A stretch of DNA of 64,000 bases, taken from NCBI GenBank assembly GCA_964019335.1, contig OZ025731.1, forward strand, positions 188,501 to 252,500, in the 5' to 3' direction. A program made the translations under genes and the position numbers. The DNA comes from Diplonema japonicum (lineage: Eukaryota; Euglenozoa; Diplonemea; Diplonemida; Diplonemidae). Positions 42,119 to 52,392 of the stretch are shown here, piece after piece; position 1 is the stretch's first letter, and every line of letters starts with the position of its first letter. A model generated the notes under the pieces. The model was not told where the DNA came from. It searched no databases and saw only the letters and a program-made list of their open reading frames with translations.

Positions 42119-43118
42119 GGGATTCTTTTTTTTTTTTTTTTTCCTTCTTTTTTTTTTGTTGAGGAACTGAGGTGACGTTAGTCCCTGGGGGGAAGAAAAA
42201 GGGCGGGGGGAAGAAATAGAGCGAAAGAACGGTGATATCTATCTTATTTTCACCACCCCCCCCCCCATTGCCATTCGAAAAAAAAAGAATAATGATAATA
42301 ATAAAGTTGTCTCCAGCATAATAATAATTACAGAGGGCGTTTCTTTCTATTTTTATCTTCATTGTCCACCTTGCTTGCTTCCGTAATGAAAAAGAAAGAA
42401 AATGAGAAGAAAAAAAAAAAAAAAGAAAAAAAAAAACGGGGAGTTGCTCAAAGATATGGAGGGGGTTTGGGATGGGAGGGTGCAGTTCCTTTTTGGTGAG
42501 CGCAAAGACGCGAACCTTAGCTCCTACAGAAACAGATAACGGGCGGTGGTCTCCCCCGGCCTATTCAAACAAAAAGTTTTGGGTCAGTTTTGCGTTTAAT
42601 GCGCTATTTGTCCCTCCCTCGGCTGCCTAAGGGTGAAATGTCTCCCTCCCTCCCAGTTTCCTGTACAAAATTTCCAACCCTCTATCTACCGAAAGAACCC
42701 AGTGGTGCCTTCCCCCCTCCCTCCCTTTCCCTACTGGGCATTGTACAGGCTTGATGGGTGCAACGAGCTTGTTTTCAAGCGATGGAAAACCATAAATAAA
42801 AAGTTTTTAAACTCCCCCTCCCCCTCTAGTGTGTTCCAAATCTTTTTGTACCGCAAAAGAAGGGGTGGGGGGGGAAAGGGAAGGAGGGATGGGGTAGGAA
42901 AGAAAAAAAAAAACTTTCATAAATCCACACTTTTTTTTTGTTCCTTCTCACTTTCCCTCCTCCCCCCCCCCCAACGCCCCTTCCCTTCTCTGTACCCCCC
43001 CCACCCCCCTAACACCGTAACCGTCTCCACCGCCTCCTCCTCTATTATTTTAAAACGCCTCTTATCAAAACAAAACAAAAAAAAGAGGGTTGAAAAAAAA
43101 GAAAAAAAAGAAAAAAAA
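42119..43118. other. Intergenic, no feature recognised
   Basis: No gene is seen. Contains T-, A- and C-runs; 42430-42860 is of ordinary complexity but without a convincing reading frame. The last 45 bases before the next ATG are an A/G-rich leader. Confidence 0.6.
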
Positions 43119-44054
43119 ATGTTGAAGAGAACCATCCAAGCACGCTGCCCAGCGCAGCTGTTTAAAAACCAACAAAAAGCGGATTTTACACCAGAGATGT
43201 GGGGCGGTGCTGCAACGGAGTACGAACGCGCCTTCGGTGGGAAGCTGGAGTCATACGCAAGACAAGTGATAGAGGACCACATGGACCGCAGCAACATGGG
43301 GGCGGTCCTCGATGTGGGCTGCGGAACAGGCGCGGTTTGGGACGCACTGAAAGGAACGGGTGCACAATGCAAATCGTTCACAGGGATAGACTACTCTGAG
43401 GACATGATCAACAAGGCCAAACAAAAACTAACCCACACCCCGAGCCCCTTCCCCCACAACGAGTTGCACATCATGGACGGCACAGCAATGTCCTTCAACG
43501 ACTCATCCTTCGACACAATCTTTGCAATGTTCTCGTTGCTCTTCTTTACCGACAAGCTGAAAGGCATGCAAGAAATCCATCGTGTCCTCCGCCCTTCAGG
43601 AAACGCTGTTATCGGCTGCTGGGCACCTGTTCAAACTATTGAATGGGTTCACTACAGCAATGTGGCCCTCAAGTCTGTTCTTGGTTCGTCTCTGCCGAAG
43701 ATCCGGCCGGAGAACAAAGCCGAGCTTCCCAATTTCCAGACTTACGCGAACCCTCTTGTGTTGAAGGCCGATCTTGTCAAGGCAGGGTTCCTCGGAGACT
43801 GTGTTTCTGTTGCCGCGGTCACCAGGACGTTTTCGTTCAAAGGAGCTGTGGAGTTGGAGAGGCTGTGGCTCGACATGTCGCTCACGTACCCTTCGCTGAG
43901 CTTTGTGATGAACACTTTCCCCAAGGACGAGATAAAAGACATCAAGGCAGAAGTTGCGAAATCTTTCGCAACAGTCGTACACGAGGCTACGCAGACCACC
44001 GAGCACCATGGGGTTCTGAGGGGAACCGCGAATGTTGCCCTCTGTAAGAAATGA
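43119..44054 (+). CDS. Class I SAM-dependent methyltransferase (UbiE/Methyltransf_11 type)
   Basis: This 311-aa, single-exon protein has motif I AVLDVGCGTGAVW (about 62-74), the acidic residue after beta-2 in FTGIDYSEDMINKAK, motif II/III ELHIMDGTAMSFNDSSFDTI, and EIHRVLRPSGNAVIGCW, a typical Methyltransf_11 signature. The N-terminus MLKRTIQARCPAQLFKNQQK is basic and could be a mitochondrial presequence. The substrate cannot be told from sequence. Longer frames upstream run through low-complexity DNA, so the ATG just after the A/G-rich leader is preferred. Confidence 0.88.
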   Translation: MLKRTIQARCPAQLFKNQQKADFTPEMWGGAATEYERAFGGKLESYARQVIEDHMDRSNMGAVLDVGCGTGAVWDALKGTGAQCKSFTGIDYSEDMINKAKQKLTHTPSPFPHNELHIMDGTAMSFNDSSFDTIFAMFSLLFFTDKLKGMQEIHRVLRPSGNAVIGCWAPVQTIEWVHYSNVALKSVLGSSLPKIRPENKAELPNFQTYANPLVLKADLVKAGFLGDCVSVAAVTRTFSFKGAVELERLWLDMSLTYPSLSFVMNTFPKDEIKDIKAEVAKSFATVVHEATQTTEHHGVLRGTANVALCKK

Positions 44055-44186
44055 TTGAAAAAAAAAGAAGAAGAAAAAACGTACTTTTTTTTTTTTTTTT
44101 TTTTTTGTCGAGTAAACGGATTTTACTTCTCTTATATAATTTTTTTTTTTCCCACAGAGGGAGAGGGGAAGAGAAAAAAAAAAAAA

Positions 44187-44776
44187 ATGTCATCAAGCAC
44201 ACCATCGAAAAACCCGCCCCCTGGGCAGCAGTTGAACAGGCAGGACGACAATGTGTTCAAGTTAGTCATGGTGTGCCCTATATAAAAAAAAAAAAAAAAA
44301 AAAAAAATCAATTTTTTTTGTATTTTTTTTTTCTTTTATAGAAACTGTACGAGACGAAACAGTACAAGAAGGCCCTGAAGAACGTGGAAACGGTGCTGAA
44401 GAGCAACCCCCAGCACGGCGAGTCCCTCGCGATGAAGGGTCTCATCCTCAGCTCGCTCCCCAACAGCAAGAAAGAAGAAGCGTACGACTTGGTAAAGACC
44501 GGCCTGATGAAGAACATGAAATCTCTGATCTGCTGGCACGTGTACGGGCTTCTGTACCGCTCTGACAACAACTACATGGAGGCCATCAAGTGCTACAAGC
44601 AGGCGTTGAAGATAGAGGACAACAACCTCAGCATCCTGAGGGATCTGTCTATGCTTCAGGTTCACATGAGAGACCTTCAAAGCCTCACTGACACAAGACA
44701 AAAACTCCTCGAGCTCAAGCCCAGTTCCAAGGCGAACTGGCTCGGCTTCGCCTTCGCCCACCATCTCCAGGTATGG

Positions 44777-44813
<37 letters not shown>

Positions 44814-46536
44814 GTGTACAGGGCAACCATGAATGCGCGCTCGCCATTCTCGACTCCTATGAGGGCACCATGGGCCTCCCAGAGACAGCGTATGACGCGT
44901 CAGAATTCCTGCTGTACAGGTGTTTGATTAAATTCGAGTCCGGTGCTTGGCAGGAGACTCTCGACTTGTTCGCGAAGTACGGGAACAAGGTACGAATTTA
45001 AAAAAAAAAAAAAAAAAAAAAAATACAGCTTGTCGACAAGGAGTATGTGTACTGCACCTCGGCGGAGTGCCACGAAAAGCTCGACCAATGGGACAAAGCG
45101 CTGCAGTGCTACAAGGAGCTTGTCGAGATCAACCCGGAGAACAAGGAGTTCATCGAACCCTACGTCGAGACCGCCACCAGAGACGGGAAAAAAACCCCGT
45201 CCGAGGTGTTCACAGAGCTGGCGAACACATACCCGAAGTCCAAGACCGTTCAGGTAACTATTAAAAAAAAAACAAAAAAAAAATTTTTTTTAAAAAGAAA
45301 CTGCAAACTGACGCGGCATCTGGTGAGGAGTTCGTGAAGCTCGCCACCAAAATGGTGAAGCACTACATCATCAAGGGCATCCCGTCCCTCGAGAACGCCC
45401 TCAAAAGCTTCTACACCTTCCCCGACAAGGTCAAGGTCATCGAGGAGATCCTAACAAAAATGGAGAAAGAGGTCACCGCCTCCGAAACGATCGAGGGCGA
45501 ACCCGCGACTAAGGTAACCATTTTCAACATCTGGATGGGCCTCTCCGGGCATTACATGCGTGCAGGGGACCAAGCCAAGGCACTGGAACACTGTGAAAAG
45601 TGCATCAAACACACCCCAACAGCCGACTCCATTTTCACCCTAAAGGCAAGGATCCTGAAGAGAATGGGAAAGCTGCAAGAAGCAGCGGACTCAATGGAAG
45701 AGGCCCGGAAAATGGACCCCGCCGATAGATTTTACAACTCCAAAACGGCAATGTACCTGCTCCGTGTGGATAACTGGAAGGAAGCTGAGGAAACCTTCAA
45801 TATCTTCACATACAAGCCCATCCAAGACACATGGCCCACTATCTGTGAAATGCAGTGCATGTGGTACATTACAGAACTCGGAGACAGCTTGTATCGATTA
45901 GGCGATGTTGAGGCCGCACTGAAAAAATACTTGATTATCGAGAAAACGTTCAAAGATATCGTGGAGGACCAGTTCGATTTCCACCATTACGTGACTAAGA
46001 AACAGAACATAAGGGCGTACCTCGACCTACTCCGGTTTATGGACACCGCGAGAAACCACAAATATTTCTGTAGAGCAGCTGCCAAAATTGTGAGATGCTA
46101 CCTTGACATCCACTCCCAGGGCGAGGAGAAGATCAAAGAAAGGATCAACCAGAAGTTTGCTGACAAGGAAGCCGCCCACTCCAAGCTCCTCTCCAAGGAA
46201 CAGCGTGAAAAACAATCCGAATTCGACACCACTGTTGACTACAAGACCCCTTTGGAGTCCGCGCAACCCTTCCTCGAGGAGCTTTTGAAATACCGCGGGA
46301 CTGTGCTTGCCTCGCAGCTTCTTGCAATTGAATTTTACAGCACGCTTGGTTCACCTCTGCGTGCGCTGCGGGCTATCAAGCAAGCGCTTACGCTTCCTGG
46401 TGCCGATGAGTCAGTTGAGCTCAAGAGCAAGGCTGAGGAGTTCTTCAAGAACGAGACCTCCGCTGAATTGGAGGTTGCAATCAAGGAGATCATCATAGAG
46501 CAGAAGGCTGAGGTTATGAAGGCGTTCAAGTGCTGA
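44187..46536 (+). CDS. NAA15: NAA15, auxiliary TPR subunit of the NatA N-terminal acetyltransferase, five exons
   Basis: Exons are 44187-44270, 44342-44770, 44822-44989, 45029-45253 and 45298-46536 (714 aa; animal forms are about 860, so the C-terminus is short). All four introns (71, 51, 39 and 44 nt) are phase 0 and homopolymer-rich. NAA15 anchors the catalytic subunit NAA10 to the ribosome for co-translational acetylation. Signatures: LYETKQYKKALKNVETVLKS, HGESLAMKGLILSSL, SLICWHVYGLLYRSDNNYME, EAIKCYKQALKIEDNNL, DRFYNSKTAMYLLR and EDQFDFHHYVTKK. Continuous TPR pairs are visible throughout. An acceptor-like CCCACAG (44151-44157) and A/G leader precede the start. The reading of exon 1 rests on phase and family similarity (DDNVFKLVM joined to KLYETK). 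Confidence 0.93.
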
Positions 46537-47324
46537 AGGTTGAAATGAGAAAAAAAAAAAAAAAGAAAAAAAAAAAGTGTGTTTTTTTTTTTTTTTTTTT
46601 TCCCAAAATCTTTTTTTATCATCAACGAAAAAAAAAAAAAAAAGAAAAAAAGTGTTCAGAAGGCATGGAAAATGGGGGGGTTTTTTTTTTTTGGAAGGGG
46701 GGGTTTTTTTTTTCTCCTGACACCCCCTTTTTTTTATTAGGAAGGTAAAGAAATTAATTAAAAAAAATAAAACCTATCATATCTCAAATACCAGTCAGTT
46801 GCGTTCGGAGTGGGCTACATTTTTTTTTTTTATTTGGAACAATTTTCTTTTCAGTCGACCTTTGAAAGGTTTTGAAATCCACTGTGGCCCTTAAGAGCCC
46901 ACCGGGCCTTGTTTGACTGGTTTTAGAGGCATTGTAGGTGGAAAAAAAAAATCATCTCTCGAATTTTCTTTTTACCTTTATTTTTATTTTATTTTATTTT
47001 ATTATGAAAAGAAACACATTTGTTATTGTTGTAGTTATCAAAGAGAAGGAAAAAAAAAAAAAAAGAAATAGTAACCACAGCCGAGCGTTTCCTATGCTCA
47101 CCCCATATTATTTCTTCTTCTTCTTTTATTCCCCTTGCGTTTTTTTTTTTTTTTTCCTCTTTTTTTAAGAAGTTTTTTGTCTCTTTTTCATTCCCCCCCT
47201 TTTTTTTTCCGTCTCTGCCCCCCCTTCACCCTCTCGTCCCTACTTTTTTTTTTTTTTATCCCCCATTTTTTCAAAAAAAAAAAAAAAAAAAAAAAGCGGC
47301 GGGCAAAAAAAAAAAAAAAAAAAA
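46537..47324. other. Intergenic, low complexity
   Basis: No gene is seen. Contains A/T homopolymers; 46760-46930 is normal-complexity DNA without a reading frame. Pyrimidine-rich DNA and two A-runs precede the next start. Confidence 0.6.
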
Positions 47325-48137
47325 ATGCGCCGTACTGTTGGGGTTTTATGCAGCGCTCAAATGGACCCCTTCAGCGTGCTGGGTCTGTCTCCAGCTGCAA
47401 CGCAGCCTCAGCTTCGTCAACGGTACCTCGGTTTAGTGAAGGAGGTCCATCCGGACAGGCCTGGGGGCCAGGTCGACCTCATGCGCGACATCAACATTGC
47501 CTACAAGCTCGCATTGGCGATGACAGGAAAATCTCACAACAGAAAACCCCAACACACTGAGATCAAGCCCGATGAGGTGCAAACCACAGCAAGACGCGCA
47601 CACAGGCTGAGAGGTGTCCTTGACAGAGACGTACAAAAAAGCGCACCCTTGCAGGTGATACGAAGACACATAGAAGGCTATGACATGGTTTCAAACATAA
47701 AAAAAGGTTTAATCTTGTTAGGGTCGCAGGGCGGCTACGAAGGGCTTTTCGTCACAGTCTTAAAGGTGAATAAGAAGGAGGTCCGTTTGTTAGTTCTCAA
47801 CAAAAACGACTCCCCTGGGTACAAAAACCTCCCACCACACACCACGCAGGGCTGCGGTGGCCCTCAGGACTACGACACATCCACCTTCCTTTTAAGCCCT
47901 TCGGGAGAAATCGTTACTGACCCGCTCTTGCAGGATATCTACTCAGGGTGCCGCCTCCTTGCAGGGTACCTTTCTCTAGACCCAATGGGGCTTGAGGATC
48001 AGATCAGGTCGCATTTTTGGCGCTTGTTGCCTTATGAAAAAAGTGAGAGCGTGCTTCGTACGCCCAGTTCCGAGATGCTAGAAACGTGGAGGCGGGAGGC
48101 GTACGAATTGGAGTACACCATGAAGGGGCCTGTTTGA
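47325..48137 (+). CDS. J-domain protein fused to a YqgE/AlgH (DUF179)-like domain
   Basis: This 270-aa, single-exon protein has a J domain at residues about 13-70: DPFSVLGLSPAATQPQLRQR, then KEVHPDRPGG with the HPD triad at 42-44 that stimulates Hsp70 ATPase, then DINIAYKLAL. Residues about 115-255 match the order of conserved features in bacterial YqgE/AlgH proteins: GLILLGSQGGYEGLFVTVLK, then LLVLNKND, GGPQDYDTSTFLLSP, and AGYLSLDPMGLEDQIRSHFW followed by RLLP. The N-terminus MRRTVGVLCSAQ may be a short organellar presequence. The YqgE function is not established in bacteria, so the partner of this J protein is unknown. A second in-frame ATG (residue 13) could also start the protein. Confidence 0.8.
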   Translation: MRRTVGVLCSAQMDPFSVLGLSPAATQPQLRQRYLGLVKEVHPDRPGGQVDLMRDINIAYKLALAMTGKSHNRKPQHTEIKPDEVQTTARRAHRLRGVLDRDVQKSAPLQVIRRHIEGYDMVSNIKKGLILLGSQGGYEGLFVTVLKVNKKEVRLLVLNKNDSPGYKNLPPHTTQGCGGPQDYDTSTFLLSPSGEIVTDPLLQDIYSGCRLLAGYLSLDPMGLEDQIRSHFWRLLPYEKSESVLRTPSSEMLETWRREAYELEYTMKGPV

Positions 48138-48278
48138 ATTTAGATGGGGGTGGGGATTATTCGTTAAAAACTTGTGAAAATTCATGTGGCGTGAGATTTT
48201 TTTTTTTTCCCCATATATAACTCACTGCGGTGAACCAATACACTGGGTTCTTAGTCTCGAAATTAGAATTTGTTGAAA

Positions 48279-48314
<36 letters not shown>

Positions 48315-49531
48315 GAAAGGACCTTTTTGACAGTGGCCCCCTTTTTTTTGTTTTGTTAAAAAAAAACTTTTTTTTTACCCGAGGTGTTCTACCGCATTTT
48401 ACTATTTTTTTTTACCATACGGCTGCTTTCTAGGGGGGGGGGGGGGGGGGGGGGGCATTGTTTTTTGTTTATTGTTCCTTGGAGTTAGCTGCTGCGCTGT
48501 ACACTGCCTTTCCGCTTTTATTTTTTTTTTTTTTTAGCGAAAGAAAGAAGAAAAAAAACATAAAAAGACACAGTCGCACGCTCTGGCGACGCAAAAGGAC
48601 AGCAAGGGGTAAACGGCAACCACCTAACTGCCCCTGCGTCAATCTCCTTTTTTTTTTTTTTTTTTTACACCTTGAAAAGGGAATAAAGTTGAGTCCTTTT
48701 TATTCTCTCCCCCCCCCCCTTTTTTTTACACGCTCTCTTTTTTTTTCTTTCTAATCGAGAGAGTACTGAACACCCAAGACTAGGTGGATGTCTGTGGACA
48801 TCTTGTCGAGAAATGGCACAGCCCTTCTGTCTTGTTTAAGGACAGCATCACAACTAATAAGACTTGCCTGTAGGGAAATTCTTAAAGTTCTATCGCGCCA
48901 TTGTTGAAACTTAAGGCGCTTCTTTTTAGAAGAAGTGACACCGGATGATCTCTTAAAAAGTTTCCTCTTTTCCCCTCTCTTTTTGTTGCAAAGTAAAGGA
49001 AGAATTTCTTTTTCTACCGTTAATTATTTGTTTCCCTCCTCTCCCCCCCTTTTTTTTTCCCGTGGCTTTTGCGGGCCCTCGTTGGTAAAAATGCAGAGCC
49101 TTTTAAGGCAACGGTGAAGTTCCTTCTTCTGCCACATACCGCAGGTACCCTTAAATAGTCTCTTTTTCTTTCTTTCTTCTTCTTTTTCGTGGGGCGTTAG
49201 CTAACACTTCCTCTCTCCATCAAAACTAAATCTTTTTTACTTTTTTTTTTTATTTTTAACGAAACTTTTTTTTTTTTAAAGTTTTCTTTGCTGTAAATTC
49301 TCCCTTCTGGGCGCTCGTGCGCACACGCAATTGAAACGCCAGAGTTTCTTTTCCAGCAGGCCACCAACACTGGACTCCTGTATCTCTAATATTTGTTATT
49401 TGCTTTTTATATAATTCCTCCATTTTACAATTCCCGTCCCCCGTTTTCTGTGCTTTTTTGTATTCATTTCTCTCCTCATAAAACGAACCAAATCAAAACA
49501 GTTTTTCCGGCCAAGAATAAATAAAAAAAAA
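48138..49531. other. Intergenic, no gene recognised
   Basis: Contains an A-run (48281-48310), a G-run (48434-48455), T-runs, and a stretch of normal complexity (48760-49000) without a convincing reading frame, tRNA-like B box or other RNA signature that I can recognise. Confidence 0.55.
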
Positions 49532-50179
49532 ATGTTCAGCAAGGTGATGATGCTCGCGGCGACGGTCGCAGTGGCTGAGGGTGTTGCGATCAAGTGGACG
49601 GGCATCGTGAACGACCAGCAGTGGACAACCCCGAACAACTGGTACCCTGCGCAGGTTCCCGGTCCCAACGATGCAGTGACGATAGATGACGCTGAGGGGA
49701 AGGACGCTGTTGTGGTTCTGGTGAGCCAGAGCCCCGTCTCCATTGGCTCCCTCTCGATGGGGAACCTTGTGTCCAACAATGCCAGGTTGAGAGTCCTTGC
49801 TCCCCTCACTGTGAACCATTTCACCACTGTGCAGCCTAAGGGTGTCCTTGAGATCAACAGTGGTGCTGCATCCCTCACCTGCAACACCATCAACATTGCT
49901 GGTCAGCTGGACTTCGCCGCCGGGACCATGATGGGCAATGCCACCATCACTGGTTTCGCAAACCTTGCTGGTCAGGCAGCCAAGGTGTTGGACCACACCC
50001 ACATCAATGTGAAGTCTCAGCAGACCGTGCAAGCCTCTGGCTCCCTTCAGTTCAAGGGCTCGTCAAGCATCATCGCAAACACTGGTGTTGCTGCTCAGGG
50101 CCAGGACTTCCAGTGCATTGTGATGGACCAGAGCACTGGAAACAAGTTCCTGGCCAACGGCTTCAGCTGGCACAACTAA
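49532..50179 (+). CDS. Secreted beta-repeat protein, tandem family copy 1 (subfamily I)
   Basis: This 215-aa protein has a signal peptide (MFSKVMMLAATVAVAEG). A conserved head IKWTGIVNDQQWTTPNNWYP follows, then AQVPGPNDAVTID. The rest alternates short strands and Asn/Gly turns (ARLRVLAPLTVNHFTTVQPK; GVLEINSGAASLTCNTINIA; GQLDFAAGTMMGNATITGFA), consistent with a short right-handed beta-helix or beta-solenoid. The W..NNW..P head before a solenoid is common in bacterial surface proteins. There are only a few Cys residues. It ends FLANGFSWHN. The protein is probably a surface or extracellular matrix component; function unknown. No intron. Confidence 0.85.
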   Translation: MFSKVMMLAATVAVAEGVAIKWTGIVNDQQWTTPNNWYPAQVPGPNDAVTIDDAEGKDAVVVLVSQSPVSIGSLSMGNLVSNNARLRVLAPLTVNHFTTVQPKGVLEINSGAASLTCNTINIAGQLDFAAGTMMGNATITGFANLAGQAAKVLDHTHINVKSQQTVQASGSLQFKGSSSIIANTGVAAQGQDFQCIVMDQSTGNKFLANGFSWHN

Positions 50180-50460
50180 GCAATACCTTGCTGTGTACAC
50201 CCCATTTCCCATTTTTCTTCTTTTTTCTGCCGTTTTTAAGTGAATGCGAGATTACTGAGCCAAATGGCCATTTGGTGTTCTTCCGCCTGTCCCCCTACCC
50301 TTGTCCCCCACCCTTGCCGCTCCAGGTACAGGGTTGCTTCCCCCAATTACAAGATAGGCACGACAAGTCGAGCTACTTTGAAAGTTATGAGTTTGTACAT
50401 GCTTCGGCAAGTATAAGGGACACACAGGAATTTCTTTGTTTTCTTCACACCTTTCTTAAA
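50180..50460. other. Spacer between tandem copies 1 and 2
   Basis: No gene is seen. Bases about 50290-50375 (CCCACCCTTGCCGCTCC onward) resemble 52145-52215 in the spacer after copy 3, so parts of the spacers were duplicated with the genes. Confidence 0.6.
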
Positions 50461-51108
50461 ATGTTCAGCAAAATGATGATGCTCGCGGCGACGGTCGCAG
50501 TGGCTGAGGGTATTGCGATCAAGTGGACGGGCATCGTGAACGACCAGCAGTGGACAACCCCGAACAACTGGTACCCTGCGCAGGTTCCCGGTCCCAACGA
50601 TGCAGTGACGATCGATGACGCTGAGGGGAAGGACGCAATTGTGGTTCTGGTGAGCCAGAACCCCGTCTCCATTGGCTCCCTCTCGATGGGGAACCTTGTG
50701 TCCAACAATGCCAGGTTGAGAGTCCTTGCTCCCCTCACTGTGAACCATTTCACCACTGTGCAGCCTAAGGGTGTCCTTGAGATCAACAGTGGTGCTGCAT
50801 CCCTCACCTGCAACACCATCAACATTGCTGGTCAGCTGGACTTCGCCGCCGGGACCATGATGGGCAATGCCACCATCACTGGTTTCGCAAACCTTGCTGG
50901 TCAGGCAGCCAAGGTGTTGGACCACACCCACATCAATGTGAAGTCTCAGCAGACCGTGCAAGCCTCTGGCTCCCTTCAGTTCAAGGGCTCGTCAAGCATC
51001 ATCACGAACACTGGTGTTGCTGCTCAGGGCCAGGACTTCCAGTGCATTGTGATGGACCAGAGCACTGGAAACAAGTTCCTGGCCAACGGCTTCAGCTGGC
51101 ACAACTAG
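50461..51108 (+). CDS. Secreted beta-repeat protein, tandem family copy 2 (subfamily I, mosaic)
   Basis: This 215-aa protein has the same architecture as copy 1, ending FLANGFSWHN. The 5' part (MFSKMMML, GIAIKW, KDAIVVLV) carries the variants found in copies 4-6. Everything after VLV is subfamily I (SQNPVSIGSLSMGNLVSNNA). The switch lies near 50650, suggesting a gene-conversion join. A longer upstream frame exists through the spacer but has no support; the start at MFSKMMML matches the other copies. Confidence 0.85.
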   Translation: MFSKMMMLAATVAVAEGIAIKWTGIVNDQQWTTPNNWYPAQVPGPNDAVTIDDAEGKDAIVVLVSQNPVSIGSLSMGNLVSNNARLRVLAPLTVNHFTTVQPKGVLEINSGAASLTCNTINIAGQLDFAAGTMMGNATITGFANLAGQAAKVLDHTHINVKSQQTVQASGSLQFKGSSSIITNTGVAAQGQDFQCIVMDQSTGNKFLANGFSWHN

Positions 51109-51406
51109 AACGCTCCCAATTCCGTGCATTGTGTGAATAACCCATGGTATTCCTTGATTTCCCCATGCAGACGGCCTCCCTCCTTTCTGATTCCTTACAA
51201 CGAAACCCATATTCCCCCTCCTCTCCCCTTTTACCGGTCGTTGCTGTGCACCAGGTTGCGCGACAAGATAATACACACAACACACACTGCTCCTCCCACT
51301 GCACTGAGTGCAGAGGTTGTTTCCCGCAATACGTATTTGACTGCCGCCCGATTGCACTCGCTTCACTTTATCAGGTTAATTAGAAAGAATCTAAAAGAAA
51401 AATAAA
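51109..51406. other. Spacer between tandem copies 2 and 3
   Basis: No gene is seen. Ordinary-complexity DNA with a pyrimidine-rich segment and an A-rich leader (51393-51406). Confidence 0.55.
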
Positions 51407-52054
51407 ATGTTCAGCAAGGTGATGATGCTCGCGGCGACGGTCGCAGTGGCTGAGGGTATTGCGATCAAGTGGACGGGCATCGTGAACGACCAGCAGTGGA
51501 CAACCCCGAACAACTGGTACCCTGCGCAGGTTCCCGGTCCCAACGATGCAGTGACGATAGATGACGCTGAGGGGAAGGACGCTGTTGTGGTTCTGGTGAG
51601 CCAGAGCCCCGTCTCCATTGGCTCCCTCTCGATGGGGAACCTTGTGTCCAACAATGCCAGGTTGAGAGTCCTTGCTCCCCTCACTGTGAACCATTTCACC
51701 ACTGTGCAGCCTAAGGGTGTCCTTGAGATCAACAGTGGTGCTGCATCCCTCACCTGCAACACCATCAACATTGCTGGTCAGCTGGACTTCGCCGCCGGGA
51801 CCATGATGGGCAATGCCACCATCACTGGTTTCGCAAACCTTGCTGGTCAGGCAGCCAAGGTGTTGGACCACACCCACATCAATGTGAAGTCTCAGCAGAC
51901 CGTGCAAGCCTCTGGCTCCCTTCAGTTCAAGGGCTCGTCAAGCATCATCGCAAACACTGGTGTTGCTGCTCAGGGCCAGGACTTCCAGTGCATTGTGATG
52001 GACCAGAGCACTGGAAACAAGTTCCTGGCCAACGGCTTCAGCTGGCACAACTAG
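51407..52054 (+). CDS. Secreted beta-repeat protein, tandem family copy 3 (subfamily I)
   Basis: This 215-aa protein is nearly identical to copy 1: they differ at one residue (GIAIKW here, GVAIKW in copy 1). Signal peptide MFSKVMMLAATVAVAEG, WTTPNNW head, solenoid-like repeats, FLANGFSWHN end. Similarity to the other copies begins at the ATG; the 5' spacers are not alike. Function unknown. Confidence 0.85.
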   Translation: MFSKVMMLAATVAVAEGIAIKWTGIVNDQQWTTPNNWYPAQVPGPNDAVTIDDAEGKDAVVVLVSQSPVSIGSLSMGNLVSNNARLRVLAPLTVNHFTTVQPKGVLEINSGAASLTCNTINIAGQLDFAAGTMMGNATITGFANLAGQAAKVLDHTHINVKSQQTVQASGSLQFKGSSSIIANTGVAAQGQDFQCIVMDQSTGNKFLANGFSWHN

Positions 52055-52392
52055 AAAGAGCGGCCTGCAGCGTTCTGCTGCACGCGCCCCATTCCAACTT
52101 TCTGCATTGTGTAACCGAATGACCGGTGCTACCCGGTTCCTCCATTCCCCACCCTTGCCACTCCAAGGTACAGATTGCTTCCCCACAATTATAATATGGG
52201 CACATTGACTTGTCTCAGATAGCACAATGAAGTGCGTGATCCCCTCCTCCCCCCTATTTTTTTCTTCTTTTAATCTCCAAACTCGTACACGTGAACGAGC
52301 CATGCTTACGACAGTTGAAAATATTTTCGAATATACTCTGCTTATGACATCACAGGTGACTAGTCGATCTCGTTAAAAGAAAAAAAAGAAAA
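52055..52392. other. Spacer between tandem copies 3 and 4
   Basis: No gene is seen. Bases 52145-52215 are a diverged copy of 50290-50375. An A-rich leader precedes copy 4. Confidence 0.55.

Noticed and set aside
48760-49000. Possible structured RNA in normal-complexity intergenic DNA
   Set aside because: No tRNA boxes, snRNA motifs or convincing long stem seen by eye; a covariance search would be needed.
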